This document shows, in pieces, positions 52,445-59,779 of a DNA stretch of 59,779 nt; position 1 is the stretch's first letter, and each line of letters begins with the position of its first letter. Under the pieces are notes generated by a model. The model ran no database searches and was not told where the DNA came from. It was given only the letters and a program-made list of their open reading frames with translations. This DNA comes from Aerococcus sp. (lineage in GTDB: Bacteria > Bacillota > Bacilli > Lactobacillales > Aerococcaceae), in assembly GCA_030528155.1 (NCBI GenBank), contig JAUMZL010000014.1, forward strand, positions 1-59,779. The letters run 5' to 3'. The position numbers and the translations under genes were made by a program.

Positions 52445-53021
52445 AGAAGCTATACTGATGGCTCTCACTCAGGGGGAAGAGGCCACATTAGACGATGTTT
52501 TAATTAATCGTGAGCAGCGTCAATATCGCGAACGGCAGTGGTTACAGCACGCGCCGACGCAGACGCTCGTCGTTTTAAAGCTCAATACGCCAGGACCGAT
52601 CAAAGCGAATGCGCTGTTATCACAAATCAGTGCCCAAAATGAAGCCACATTCATGAAACGATTGCTGGATCAAGGTGTAGTGGTACAAAAACATCAACGT
52701 TTTGATCAAAAGACAGGTGTGGAGAATTTTTGGTTGTTGGATACGCCAGATGCCTTGGAAATAAAGCGGCTGACGACAGCCATTGAATCAGCTTCCTTTT
52801 ATGGACGGCTGGCTGATTTTGATGTGTATCGCTATCGCAATGGCCAGGTAGAAGCCATTAAGCGCACCCAGTTAAATCTTCCAGTCCGTCAGTGCTACGT
52901 CTGCAAACAGCCAGCTGCTGTCTGTGGGCGCACGCGGCGTCATAGCGTCGCGGTATTATTGCAAACCCTAGCTGAAAAATTATGTGAAGAAAGCCATCAT
53001 TCATCAACCATAGAGGGATAA
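52437..53021 (+). CDS. citX: Apo-citrate lyase prosthetic group transferase CitX
   Basis: A 194-aa CitX, which attaches the phosphoribosyl-dephospho-CoA group to the citrate lyase acyl carrier protein. Family features: LINREQRQYRERQWL near the N-terminus, LNTPGPIKAN, and the C-terminal RQCYVCKQPAAVCGRTRRHS with its Cys pair and GRTRRH motif. The ATG lies inside the citC end. Both its partner CitG (truncated here) and its target CitD (absent) appear missing, so it may have no job unless copies exist elsewhere. Confidence 0.88.
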   Translation: MDKEAILMALTQGEEATLDDVLINREQRQYRERQWLQHAPTQTLVVLKLNTPGPIKANALLSQISAQNEATFMKRLLDQGVVVQKHQRFDQKTGVENFWLLDTPDALEIKRLTTAIESASFYGRLADFDVYRYRNGQVEAIKRTQLNLPVRQCYVCKQPAAVCGRTRRHSVAVLLQTLAEKLCEESHHSSTIEG

Positions 53022-53034
53022 AGGAGTGGATACA

Positions 53035-54444
53035 ATGACAAAAGAGATTCAAGTGGTTGAAACCGTACTGCGAGACGGCCACCAGAGTTTAGCGGCGACA
53101 CGAATGAGCACAAAGCAGATGCTGCCCATCCTGAAAACCATGGATGACGCCGGTTACTACGCCCTCGAATGTTGGGGCGGGGCGACATTTGATGCCTGCC
53201 TGCGCTTCCTCAATGAAGACCCATGGGAACGATTGCGCACCATCAGAAAACACGTTACCCATACGAAATTGCAAATGTTATTGCGTGGCCAAAATCTGCT
53301 AGGCTACCACAACTATCCTGACGATGTCGTTGAAGCTTTTATTGAACGCTCTATCGCCAATGGTATTGATATTATTCGTATTTTTGATGCCTTGAATGAC
53401 CCACGCAACTTGAAAACAGCGATTGAGGCGACTAAGAAATACGGTGGTGAAGCACAAGGAACGATTTGCTACACCATCAGTGAAGTACATACCGATGCTT
53501 ATTACATTGCTCTGGCGAAACAATTGGAAGACATGGGGGCTGATTCCATCTGTATCAAAGATATGGCTGGGATTTTAACCCCACATCGCGCGTTTGAGTT
53601 AGTGAGTGGAATTAAATCAGCAGTGTCCATTCCATTAGATATCCATACGCACGCCACAGCGGGAACAGCTGCTATGACCCTTTTAAAAGCTGTAGAGGCC
53701 GGCGTGGAACGAATTGACACGGCGATCTCTCCCTTTGCTGGGGGGACGAGTCAAGCGCCTACCGAGACATTACACATTGCCTTGGAAGAGTTTGGAGTGG
53801 ATGACCATCTGAAGCTCGATCACTTAGAAGAGATTGCCGATTATTTCGAACCGATTCGTACCCACTTCCTCAATGAAGGTTTGCTCAATCCAAAAATCTT
53901 GGAAGTGGTGCCACGAGCGCTGATTTATCAAGTTCCTGGTGGGATGCTCTCAAATCTCTACAATCAGCTGAAAGAAGCTGGTCAAGAAGCTAAATACGAT
54001 GCGGTGCTCAAGGAAGTACCGACTGTGCGGGCCGAACTAGGATACCCACCACTAGTCACCCCACTGTCGCAGATGGTGGGCACGCAAGCCGTGATGAATA
54101 TCCTGACAGGCAAACGCTATCAGATGATTCCTGATGAAATCAAAAATTACGTGCGCGGTCGCTATGGCCAATCGCCAGCTCCAATTGCTCCAGAAATTAA
54201 ACAGCAAATTATTGGTAATGAGCCAGTGATGACGACACGTCCTGCCGATGATTTAGAGCCAGGCTTGGTGAAAGCGGCCAAAGAACTCGGAGATTTGGCA
54301 ACCTCCAAGGAGGATATCCTAAGTTATGCGGTTTTCCCTGAACAAGCGAAGAAATTTTTAAATAAACGGCGCGATCCGTGGTATGACGTGCCGATTCAGC
54401 ATGTGGAAGTTACGGTAGACCCAGCGCTTGGATTTGACGGTTAG
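53035..54444 (+). CDS. oadA: Oxaloacetate decarboxylase alpha subunit (carboxyltransferase)
   Basis: A 469-aa carboxyltransferase that moves CO2 from oxaloacetate to biotin on OadD, releasing pyruvate. VETVLRDGHQSLAATRM opens the TIM barrel; IRIFDALNDPRN, DSICIKDMAGILTPHRA (catalytic Lys) and DIHTHATAGTAAM (metal His pair) follow. The C-terminal conserved carboxylase region ends at about 469 without a biotinyl domain. ATG 53035 is chosen since AAAGGAG lies too near GTG 53026. It is the last gene of the operon. Confidence 0.94.
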   Translation: MTKEIQVVETVLRDGHQSLAATRMSTKQMLPILKTMDDAGYYALECWGGATFDACLRFLNEDPWERLRTIRKHVTHTKLQMLLRGQNLLGYHNYPDDVVEAFIERSIANGIDIIRIFDALNDPRNLKTAIEATKKYGGEAQGTICYTISEVHTDAYYIALAKQLEDMGADSICIKDMAGILTPHRAFELVSGIKSAVSIPLDIHTHATAGTAAMTLLKAVEAGVERIDTAISPFAGGTSQAPTETLHIALEEFGVDDHLKLDHLEEIADYFEPIRTHFLNEGLLNPKILEVVPRALIYQVPGGMLSNLYNQLKEAGQEAKYDAVLKEVPTVRAELGYPPLVTPLSQMVGTQAVMNILTGKRYQMIPDEIKNYVRGRYGQSPAPIAPEIKQQIIGNEPVMTTRPADDLEPGLVKAAKELGDLATSKEDILSYAVFPEQAKKFLNKRRDPWYDVPIQHVEVTVDPALGFDG

Positions 54445-54462
54445 TCATTCTTTTTTAATAAC

Positions 54463-54529
54463 AAAACGCCCATGAAATGATCACTCTGTTTCAACGAATA
54501 GAGCATGATCACCAACATGGGCGTTTTTT
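54463..54529. terminator. Bidirectional terminator after oadA
   Basis: AAACGCCCAT pairs with ATGGGCGTTT; an inner TGATC... stem extends it. T-runs on the plus strand and T-rich sequence on the minus side let it serve both converging units. Confidence 0.9.
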
Positions 54530-54540
54530 CATCATTATTT

Positions 54541-55548
54541 TTAGTGGGAACCGAAGAAAGTGGTGCTGTGAATCATATGTAAATCATCGTCAGGATGGAG
54601 GTAGCGGAAGATACTGTTGATCGCAGTTGGTGCTTCCCCATAGGCACTGGCAATTAGTTTTGTTTTGTGCGGATAGGTCGCGATGTCACCAATCGCAAAG
54701 ACTCCAGGATGATCAGTGGCCATTTGTTGATCCACCGGAATGGCTTGGTGGTGAGTGGTCACGGGCCAATCATTCATTTCTGTTTGGCTACCGATGAAGC
54801 CATAAGCGACGAGTACTTCATCAACCACCAGCTGTTTACTGTCCTCGGTGCGCGCTTTGGTTAAGGTCAAGGAAATTTTTCCGTCAGCGGTTAGGTCGAT
54901 TTGATTGGGAATATAAGGGGTGATGCGCTCGACATTCGGGTGCGTCTCGAGCAATGCGACTTGATGCTCGAGGCCACGGAAGCGATCGCGCCGGTGGATT
55001 AACGCAATATGATCGGCATAAGGGGCAATTTCATTGGCGTAATCGAGCGCTGTATCCCCCCCACCGAGAATCGCTAGGGTTTTATGCTGATAGCTAGCGT
55101 AAGGTTTAGCGATATAAGTGAGTTGGTCATTGGGCAGCGCATCTACGCCTTTTGCTTTGAGGAGACGGGGGGAAAAGGCGCCGCCGCCTGTAGCAATCAG
55201 AATGGCACGTGCTTCCCGCGTCCCCTTAGAGGTGGTGATAGTAAAATAAGTTTCCCCGTCATCTTCGACCTGTGAAAATTGTAGCACTTTTTCATCGAAG
55301 CAGAGCGTAGTTGTTGCACGGAAAGGTTCGATCTGGGCGAGGCCATTAGTAGTAAGTGCTTGACCACTGAGATTGGGAATGCCACCGATATCATAAATTT
55401 TCTTTTCCGGGTATAACGCAAAAGGCTGTCCACCGGCATTCGGCAATGTGTCGATCACTTGCGTCGTGAGGTGGCGCATTCCGGCATAAAAAGCCGCAAA
55501 CAACCCGGCCGGACCAGCACCGATAATGGCAATATCTGTTCTTAACAT
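54541..55548 (-). CDS. Ferredoxin/flavodoxin-NADP reductase of thioredoxin reductase-like type
   Basis: A 335-aa two-dinucleotide-domain flavoprotein. The FAD motif is IGAGPAGLFAAFYAGMR and the NADPH motif LGGGDTALDYANEIAP (about 163). Its C-terminal GVFAIGDIATYP is the third FAD contact. The redox CxxC of true thioredoxin reductase is missing, which places it with Bacillus YumC-type ferredoxin-NADP reductases. It probably passes electrons from NADPH to flavodoxin or ferredoxin. Start at 55548 with AAGGAG; a longer reading from 55608 has no site. Confidence 0.9.
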   Translation of the reverse strand: MLRTDIAIIGAGPAGLFAAFYAGMRHLTTQVIDTLPNAGGQPFALYPEKKIYDIGGIPNLSGQALTTNGLAQIEPFRATTTLCFDEKVLQFSQVEDDGETYFTITTSKGTREARAILIATGGGAFSPRLLKAKGVDALPNDQLTYIAKPYASYQHKTLAILGGGDTALDYANEIAPYADHIALIHRRDRFRGLEHQVALLETHPNVERITPYIPNQIDLTADGKISLTLTKARTEDSKQLVVDEVLVAYGFIGSQTEMNDWPVTTHHQAIPVDQQMATDHPGVFAIGDIATYPHKTKLIASAYGEAPTAINSIFRYLHPDDDLHMIHSTTFFGSH

Positions 55549-55581
55549 CAAATTCTCCTTATCAAATAAATCATTGAAAAT

Positions 55582-55642
55582 AAAAAACGGACAGCAGTGT
55601 TCAACCACTCACAGCGAGTGGTGTCATTAGTTGTCCGTTTTA
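55582..55642 (-). terminator. Minus-strand terminator after PAP2-like gene
   Basis: AAAACGGACA pairs with TGTCCGTTTT, with an inner CCACTC/GAGTGG stem, and the minus-strand transcript ends in TTTTTTATTTT. It separates the PAP2-like gene from the reductase gene. Confidence 0.85.
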
Positions 55643-55664
55643 AGGTTATCTTTAGGTGCGGGGA

Positions 55665-56177
55665 TTAGAGGATGGAAATCGCAAATAAACCGAAAATCCA
55701 GCGCACCACAAATGCAACAAGAATACCCGAAGCCACGCCACCGAAAACTTCAATCGGACGGTGGCCAAGATAATCATCAATCACCATTCGCTCATCATCA
55801 ATGGCGTTCAACTGTGTCAACAACTCATCATCACCATGTTCTTTGGCTTGATAGCGTGAGATGACGAGGAGGCGGCGCAGCAACAACCCCTGCTCTCCGC
55901 TCTGGCGCCGTACCCCCATGGCATCAAACATGATAATAACGCCAAAGCAAGCCGCCACAGCGACATAAGGGGAGTTCATTCCATTTTGAAGGATGAGAGC
56001 CGTAATCAACGAGGTGACAGCGGCTGAGTGAGAACTAGGCATACCACCAGTTGCGCGCACAATGCGCCAATGTGCCTGCTCACGATGAAACATCAGCGCG
56101 AGAGGGTATTTAACGAACTGAGTGATAAAAATTGCACTCAATGTGACGAATAATGGGTAATTGAGATGCCCGCTCAT
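55665..56177 (-). CDS. Divergent PAP2 family membrane protein (YuiD-like)
   Basis: A 170-aa membrane protein of the divergent PAP2 type. The phosphatase-like motif ATGGMPSSHSAAV (about 42-54) and DYLGHRPIEVFGG (C-terminal GHxxxEV) are the conserved sites; MFDAMGVRRQSGEQ lies between. Members are annotated as acid phosphatase/haloperoxidase-related, with no settled substrate. Start at 56177 with AAGGAGGT; the longer frame from 56246 has none. Confidence 0.88.
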   Translation of the reverse strand: MSGHLNYPLFVTLSAIFITQFVKYPLALMFHREQAHWRIVRATGGMPSSHSAAVTSLITALILQNGMNSPYVAVAACFGVIIMFDAMGVRRQSGEQGLLLRRLLVISRYQAKEHGDDELLTQLNAIDDERMVIDDYLGHRPIEVFGGVASGILVAFVVRWIFGLFAISIL

Positions 56178-56688
56178 ATTGACCTCCTTCAACCGTGATT
56201 TCACTATTTGCCTGTGTGAATTGATCAGTGATCTGCCAACCAACAACAGTCAAAAATGGAAACCTTCATTGCTACCATCATAGCATAAAAGCAATGAAAT
56301 AAAGCTTAATTCTGAAGAGAAAACTTAAAGAATAATGAAAGATAGTCGATAGAAAGACTCAATGTCAACGCACGATCGTCTATGGAGCTAGTGGTTAATT
56401 CATTATCAAAAAGTGATAAAGGTATCTACTGGCTCGATGTACATGTTATAAAAAGTGATGCTATCTACCTTAAAGAGGAGAGAATGACGAATAATTTCAG
56501 CACTAAATCAAGGCGCTGTCTCTCACTAAATACAATTAGTCCTTGTTGCTAATTCTTAAACGAGGCTGCTAACCTTATAGATTGGGAATTTAGTGATTGT
56601 CAATGAGGAATTCTACACTTTTCGCTCACATATTGGTACAATGAAGCTACATTTGAGCATAGGTTCAAATGGATAAAGGAGGCTATTT
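56178..56688. other. Intergenic stretch of about 510 bases, no gene seen
   Basis: AT-rich spacer between divergent genes. I find no reading frame with a ribosome site and no known RNA motif. A promoter-like TACAAT at about 56637 lies before the cyclophilin gene. Confidence 0.45.
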
Positions 56689-57285
56689 ATGGACTATCCA
56701 CAATTAACACAGACAACCACCTATCCCCAAGCAACAATAACGACGAATCATGGCGCGATTACTGTTGCTCTGTTTGAGGATATTGCACCGCTAGCGGTAA
56801 AGAATTTCATTGAACACGCCACTTCCGGCTATTATGATGGGGTGATTTTCCACCGTGTGATTCAGGATTTTATGATCCAAGGTGGCGATCCAACTGGTAC
56901 AGGTAGTGGGGGCGAGAGCATCTATGGTGAGAGCTTTTTAGATGAATTCAGTGATCGTGCTTTCCATCTACAGGGCGCTTTAGCAATGGCTAATGCCGGT
57001 CCTAATACTAATGGCTCGCAGTTTTTTATCGTTTCTGCTTCTTCTTTCCCAGCGATGTTTAGATCCCAGATGGAGGAAGCTGGCTACCCAAAAGAAGTTA
57101 TTGCCGCTTATGAAGCAAAAGGTGGGACGCCTTGGTTGGACTACCACCATACTGTTTTTGGACAGGTCATTTTGGGGATGGACGTAGTGCAAGACATCGA
57201 ACAAGCAAAAACAGACATTGCCGATCGTCCGCTTGAAGATGTGGTCATTGAGAGCGTGAGTGTTCAACGAAATGAGCAGAACTAG
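56689..57285 (+). CDS. Peptidyl-prolyl cis-trans isomerase, cyclophilin type
   Basis: A 198-aa cytosolic cyclophilin. FHRVIQDFMIQGGDPTGTGS (Arg and Phe-x-x-x-Gln of the active site), GALAMANAGPNTNGSQFFI and HTVFGQVILGMDVV are all canonical. An insertion of about 40 residues (FPAMFRSQMEEAGYPKE) between strands, frequent in Lactobacillales homologs, is present. AAAGGAGG precedes the ATG. It overlaps the next gene. Confidence 0.94.
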   Translation: MDYPQLTQTTTYPQATITTNHGAITVALFEDIAPLAVKNFIEHATSGYYDGVIFHRVIQDFMIQGGDPTGTGSGGESIYGESFLDEFSDRAFHLQGALAMANAGPNTNGSQFFIVSASSFPAMFRSQMEEAGYPKEVIAAYEAKGGTPWLDYHHTVFGQVILGMDVVQDIEQAKTDIADRPLEDVVIESVSVQRNEQN

Positions 57286-57700
57286 CGTGGGCAAGAACAA
57301 AGCAGCCTATCGTATTGGCCAAGTGGTAGAAGGTGAAGTCACTGGTATTCAGCCCTATGGTATTTTTGTTAGGTTGGATGCCACTCACCAGGGCTTAATT
57401 CACATTTCTGAGGTGAAGAATACCTTTGTCACTGAAATTGACGAGTTGTTTACACTTGGGAGTCGCTTGACCGTAAAAATTATTGATATTGATGAATATA
57501 CCAAGCGCCTCAGCTTGTCATTAAGGGCCTTGCATCCGGTGCGCTTACCTAAGCGCCCGCCACGTCTTCGTCCCCCACGGCATGCTATTGCAGATAATAT
57601 CGGCTTTCAATCGCTCAGATCAGCCATGCCTACCTTTATCAAAGATGCACTCCGCGACATTGAACGCGGAAAAATAAAAGATTATCGTTTGGAGGAATAA
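57272..57700 (+). CDS. S1-domain RNA-binding protein (CvfD/YugI type)
   Basis: A 142-aa protein with one S1 barrel (about 15-85; [47 protein letters not shown]) and a basic Pro/Arg linker, ending in [20 protein letters not shown]. This matches general stress protein 13 (YugI) and CvfD, ribosome-associated post-transcriptional regulators. The start overlaps the cyclophilin gene by 14 bases; ATG 57272 is my choice, with GTG 57260 or 57287 possible. It lies next to pgi, the usual place of yugI. Confidence 0.88.
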   Translation: MSRTSVGKNKAAYRIGQVVEGEVTGIQPYGIFVRLDATHQGLIHISEVKNTFVTEIDELFTLGSRLTVKIIDIDEYTKRLSLSLRALHPVRLPKRPPRLRPPRHAIADNIGFQSLRSAMPTFIKDALRDIERGKIKDYRLEE

Positions 57701-57705
57701 TAACA

Positions 57706-59049
57706 ATGGGATATCTTTCATTTGATGCTACCAATACGGATAAATTTATCCAAGAACATGAACTAGGCTACATGCAACCGTTCGTAGAAACTGCTGACCG
57801 CATGCTCAGAGAAAAAACGGGTCAAGGCAGTGACTTTACGGACTGGGTTTACTTGCCACGTGACTACGATAAGGAAGAATATGACCGCATTAAAGCGGCA
57901 GCCAAAAAAATTCAAGACAGCGCGGAAGTTTTGGTTGTATTAGGGATTGGTGGCTCTTATTTAGGAGCCAAAGCGGCCATTGAATTTCTCTCTCACAGCT
58001 TTAAGATGCAGGAAGATAAAAACATTCCAGAAGTCGTATTTGCTGGTAATAGCTTGAGCTCCACTTATCTGGCAGAATTAATCGAATACATCGGTGATCG
58101 TGATTTTGCCGTGAATGTGATCAGTAAATCAGGAACAACCACGGAGACCGCCATTGCTTTCCGAGTATTCAAACAACTTCTGTTGGATAAATATGGCAAA
58201 GAAGAAGCAAAATCCCGTATTTTTGCAACGACCGATAAAGCTAATGGCGCATTGCGTCATGAAGCGGATGAAGAGGGGTATGAAACCTTTATTATTCCTG
58301 ATGGTACAGGTGGACGTTTCACGGTTTTAACACCAGTGGGATTGTTGCCAATTGCCGTTGCTGGTGGAGACATCGATAAGTTGATGGCAGGGGCATACGA
58401 TGCTATGGAAGCTTACGACAACAATAATCTTTCCGAAAACGAAGCTTATCAGTATGCCGTTTTACGTAATGCTCTCTACCGTAAAGGCTATGATACGGAA
58501 ATTTTGGTTAACTATGAACCACGTATGACCTATTTCTCTGAATGGTGGAAGCAATTGTTTGGGGAATCCGAAGGGAAGGATAACAAAGGCATCTACCCAT
58601 CCAGTGCCAACTTTACTACCGACTTACATTCACTTGGTCAATACATTCAAGATGGTCAACATCATTTCTTTGAAACTGTCGTGAAGGTGGATCAACCAGT
58701 GAAAAATGTGGAGATCCCAACTTTGGCAGATAACGCAGATGGTTTGGCTTACCTCGAAGGCAAGGATCTGGATTTTGTCAATACCAAAGCCTTTCAAGGG
58801 ACCTTACTTGCGCATGTTGATGGGGGCGTTCCCAACTTCGTCTTGCATATTCCAACCATGGACGCTTACACCTTGGGCTATATGATCTACTTCTTTGAAG
58901 CGGCGGTGGCAATCAGTGGCTACTTGAATGGAGTTAATCCATTTGACCAACCAGGTGTAGAAGCTTACAAGAAAAATATGTTTGCCTTGCTCGGTAAACC
59001 TGGTTTTGAAGAATACAGTAAAGCGTTAAATGAACGTTTAGAAAAATAA
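57706..59049 (+). CDS. pgi: Glucose-6-phosphate isomerase
   Basis: A 447-aa bacterial-type isomerase interconverting glucose-6-phosphate and fructose-6-phosphate. [25 protein letters not shown] (phosphate site), the [14 protein letters not shown] signature and the catalytic Glu/His region ([13 protein letters not shown]) are present. Codon use is optimised, as in other abundant glycolytic enzymes. GGAGGA precedes the ATG; the yugI-like gene ends five bases earlier. Confidence 0.97.
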   Translation: MGYLSFDATNTDKFIQEHELGYMQPFVETADRMLREKTGQGSDFTDWVYLPRDYDKEEYDRIKAAAKKIQDSAEVLVVLGIGGSYLGAKAAIEFLSHSFKMQEDKNIPEVVFAGNSLSSTYLAELIEYIGDRDFAVNVISKSGTTTETAIAFRVFKQLLLDKYGKEEAKSRIFATTDKANGALRHEADEEGYETFIIPDGTGGRFTVLTPVGLLPIAVAGGDIDKLMAGAYDAMEAYDNNNLSENEAYQYAVLRNALYRKGYDTEILVNYEPRMTYFSEWWKQLFGESEGKDNKGIYPSSANFTTDLHSLGQYIQDGQHHFFETVVKVDQPVKNVEIPTLADNADGLAYLEGKDLDFVNTKAFQGTLLAHVDGGVPNFVLHIPTMDAYTLGYMIYFFEAAVAISGYLNGVNPFDQPGVEAYKKNMFALLGKPGFEEYSKALNERLEK

Positions 59050-59105
59050 CGAGTGACATTGCTTCAGTGATCGACACTTGTTTTACGATATAGTTGCATT
59101 GAGAT

Positions 59106-59138
59106 AAAAAGAGAATCACGCGTGGTTCTCTTTTTTTA
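59106..59138 (+). terminator. Terminator after pgi
   Basis: AAAGAGAA-CACG and CGTG-TTCTCTTT form the stem, followed by seven T. Confidence 0.9.
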
Positions 59139-59442
59139 GGCAAAAAACGGAAGACCTACGTTGAGACATTTGAAAAGAATTTCGCTTTAATATAAAAAGC
59201 AACCGTCAGTCGTAATGCTAGCAGGCAATGGTTCGTGACAAAATAATATGTAAATCATGTAGTGGCTAGGGGGCAGATGATGAGTAGGAAAAAGGTCGTA
59301 CCACGGTCCTCATAATTGGCTGAATTAAAAAACTGAAGAAGAAATGTAGAGGTAGTGTCTTAATAAATAAGCAATGATAAGGGATTTATAAGTTGCTAAT
59401 TAACCACATGAAAAATTCTAATAAAAAAATACAGGCTAACGG

Positions 59443-59779
59443 TTGACATCTCAATTGAAGGGTGATAAAGTAGCTAAGGTCGTTTGAGAGACAGCGACTT
59501 TTCCTGCTTCTCAGGAGGCAAGAGACAAATAAAAATTATTTTTAAAAAAGATGTTGACAGTGGTTGAGTCATCTGGTAACATTCTTCAAGTCGGCAACAG
59601 CAAACGACAGAAACATGTCGCTTACTGAGAACGACAAAAAATAATTTAAATTTCCTCTTGACAACAACTTGAGTTTCTGGTAAGATACTTGAGTCGCTGC
59701 TTGAGGCAATAACAACAAGATAGACCTTTGAAAACTGAATAAAGAAGACGAACCAAATGTGTAGGGATTGAATCTGAAA
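59443..59779 (+). promoter_or_regulatory. Triple promoter and leader of an rRNA operon
   Basis: Three promoters, each with perfect -35 TTGACA and a 17-bp spacer: P1 -10 TAAAGT (59466-59471), P2 TAACAT (59577-59582), P3 TAAGAT (59681-59686). P2 and P3 share the GAGT-N2-TCTGGTAA-like sequence before the -10. The leader GACCTTTGAAAACTGAATAA (from 59723) is typical just ahead of 16S rRNA in Firmicutes. The window ends before the rRNA itself, so the gene is inferred. The 59139-59442 stretch upstream shows no gene. Confidence 0.85.

Noticed and set aside
54541-55548. Thioredoxin reductase TrxB
   Set aside because: Both dinucleotide motifs are present but the redox CxxC is missing, so ferredoxin/flavodoxin-NADP reductase is the better call.

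Overview
The window is about 60 kb of chromosomal DNA from a low-to-mid GC Gram-positive bacterium of the order Lactobacillales. The evidence is strong AGGAGG-type ribosome binding sites, many single-hairpin terminators, TTG and GTG starts, Firmicutes-type regulation (fluoride, lysine and FMN riboswitches, a WalR-type box), and conserved gene order: zapA-cvpA-mutS2-trxA, murI-rdgB-yfcE-cvfB-xerD, ribT-scpA-scpB-rluB, ypbB-recQ, cmk-rpsA-der-hup-TPR-cca-dinG-ypmB-aspB-dnaD. The order resembles Lactobacillaceae and Enterococcaceae, but I cannot fix the genus. I see no prophage, insertion sequence, CRISPR array or tRNA gene.

Layout. 0-9 kb: a GtrA-like membrane protein, a gluconate-type sugar kinase, a cation/proton antiporter behind a fluoride riboswitch, a heterodimeric ABC exporter with its MarR regulator (promoter between two identical palindromes), and the alarmone synthetase RelQ. 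9-18 kb: GlsB-like stress protein, Nudix hydrolase, a probable 6S RNA, a Ser/Thr-rich lipoprotein with a WalR-type box, TrmO, a LemA/DUF2207 pair, a DUF368 (PopT-type) protein, and an amino-acid ABC transporter whose leader is a lysine riboswitch. 18-48.6 kb: mostly housekeeping genes for division, recombination, nucleotide sanitation, chromosome segregation, riboflavin uptake (FMN riboswitch), DNA unwinding, CMP kinase, ribosome-associated S1 protein, GTPase Der, HU, tRNA CCA addition, aspartate aminotransferase and DnaD.

48.6-54.5 kb is the most unusual region: what looks like a citrate-fermentation locus in decay. It has a 3' remnant of a CitMHS-like transporter, a 5'-truncated citG, then an intact-looking oxaloacetate decarboxylase (OAD) operon with citC and citX. 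The catalytic citrate lyase genes citD, citE and citF, which normally lie between citC and citX, are absent; citC overlaps citX directly. The OAD gamma role appears split between a 43-aa membrane peptide and a 111-aa soluble protein.

54.5-59.8 kb: a ferredoxin/flavodoxin-NADP reductase-like flavoprotein, a divergent PAP2 protein, a cyclophilin, an S1-domain protein, glucose-6-phosphate isomerase, and three tandem strong promoters with the leader of an rRNA operon; the window stops before the 16S gene.

Functional families are assigned by reading motifs by eye, without database searches. Starts were often moved to the internal codon with a proper ribosome binding site.
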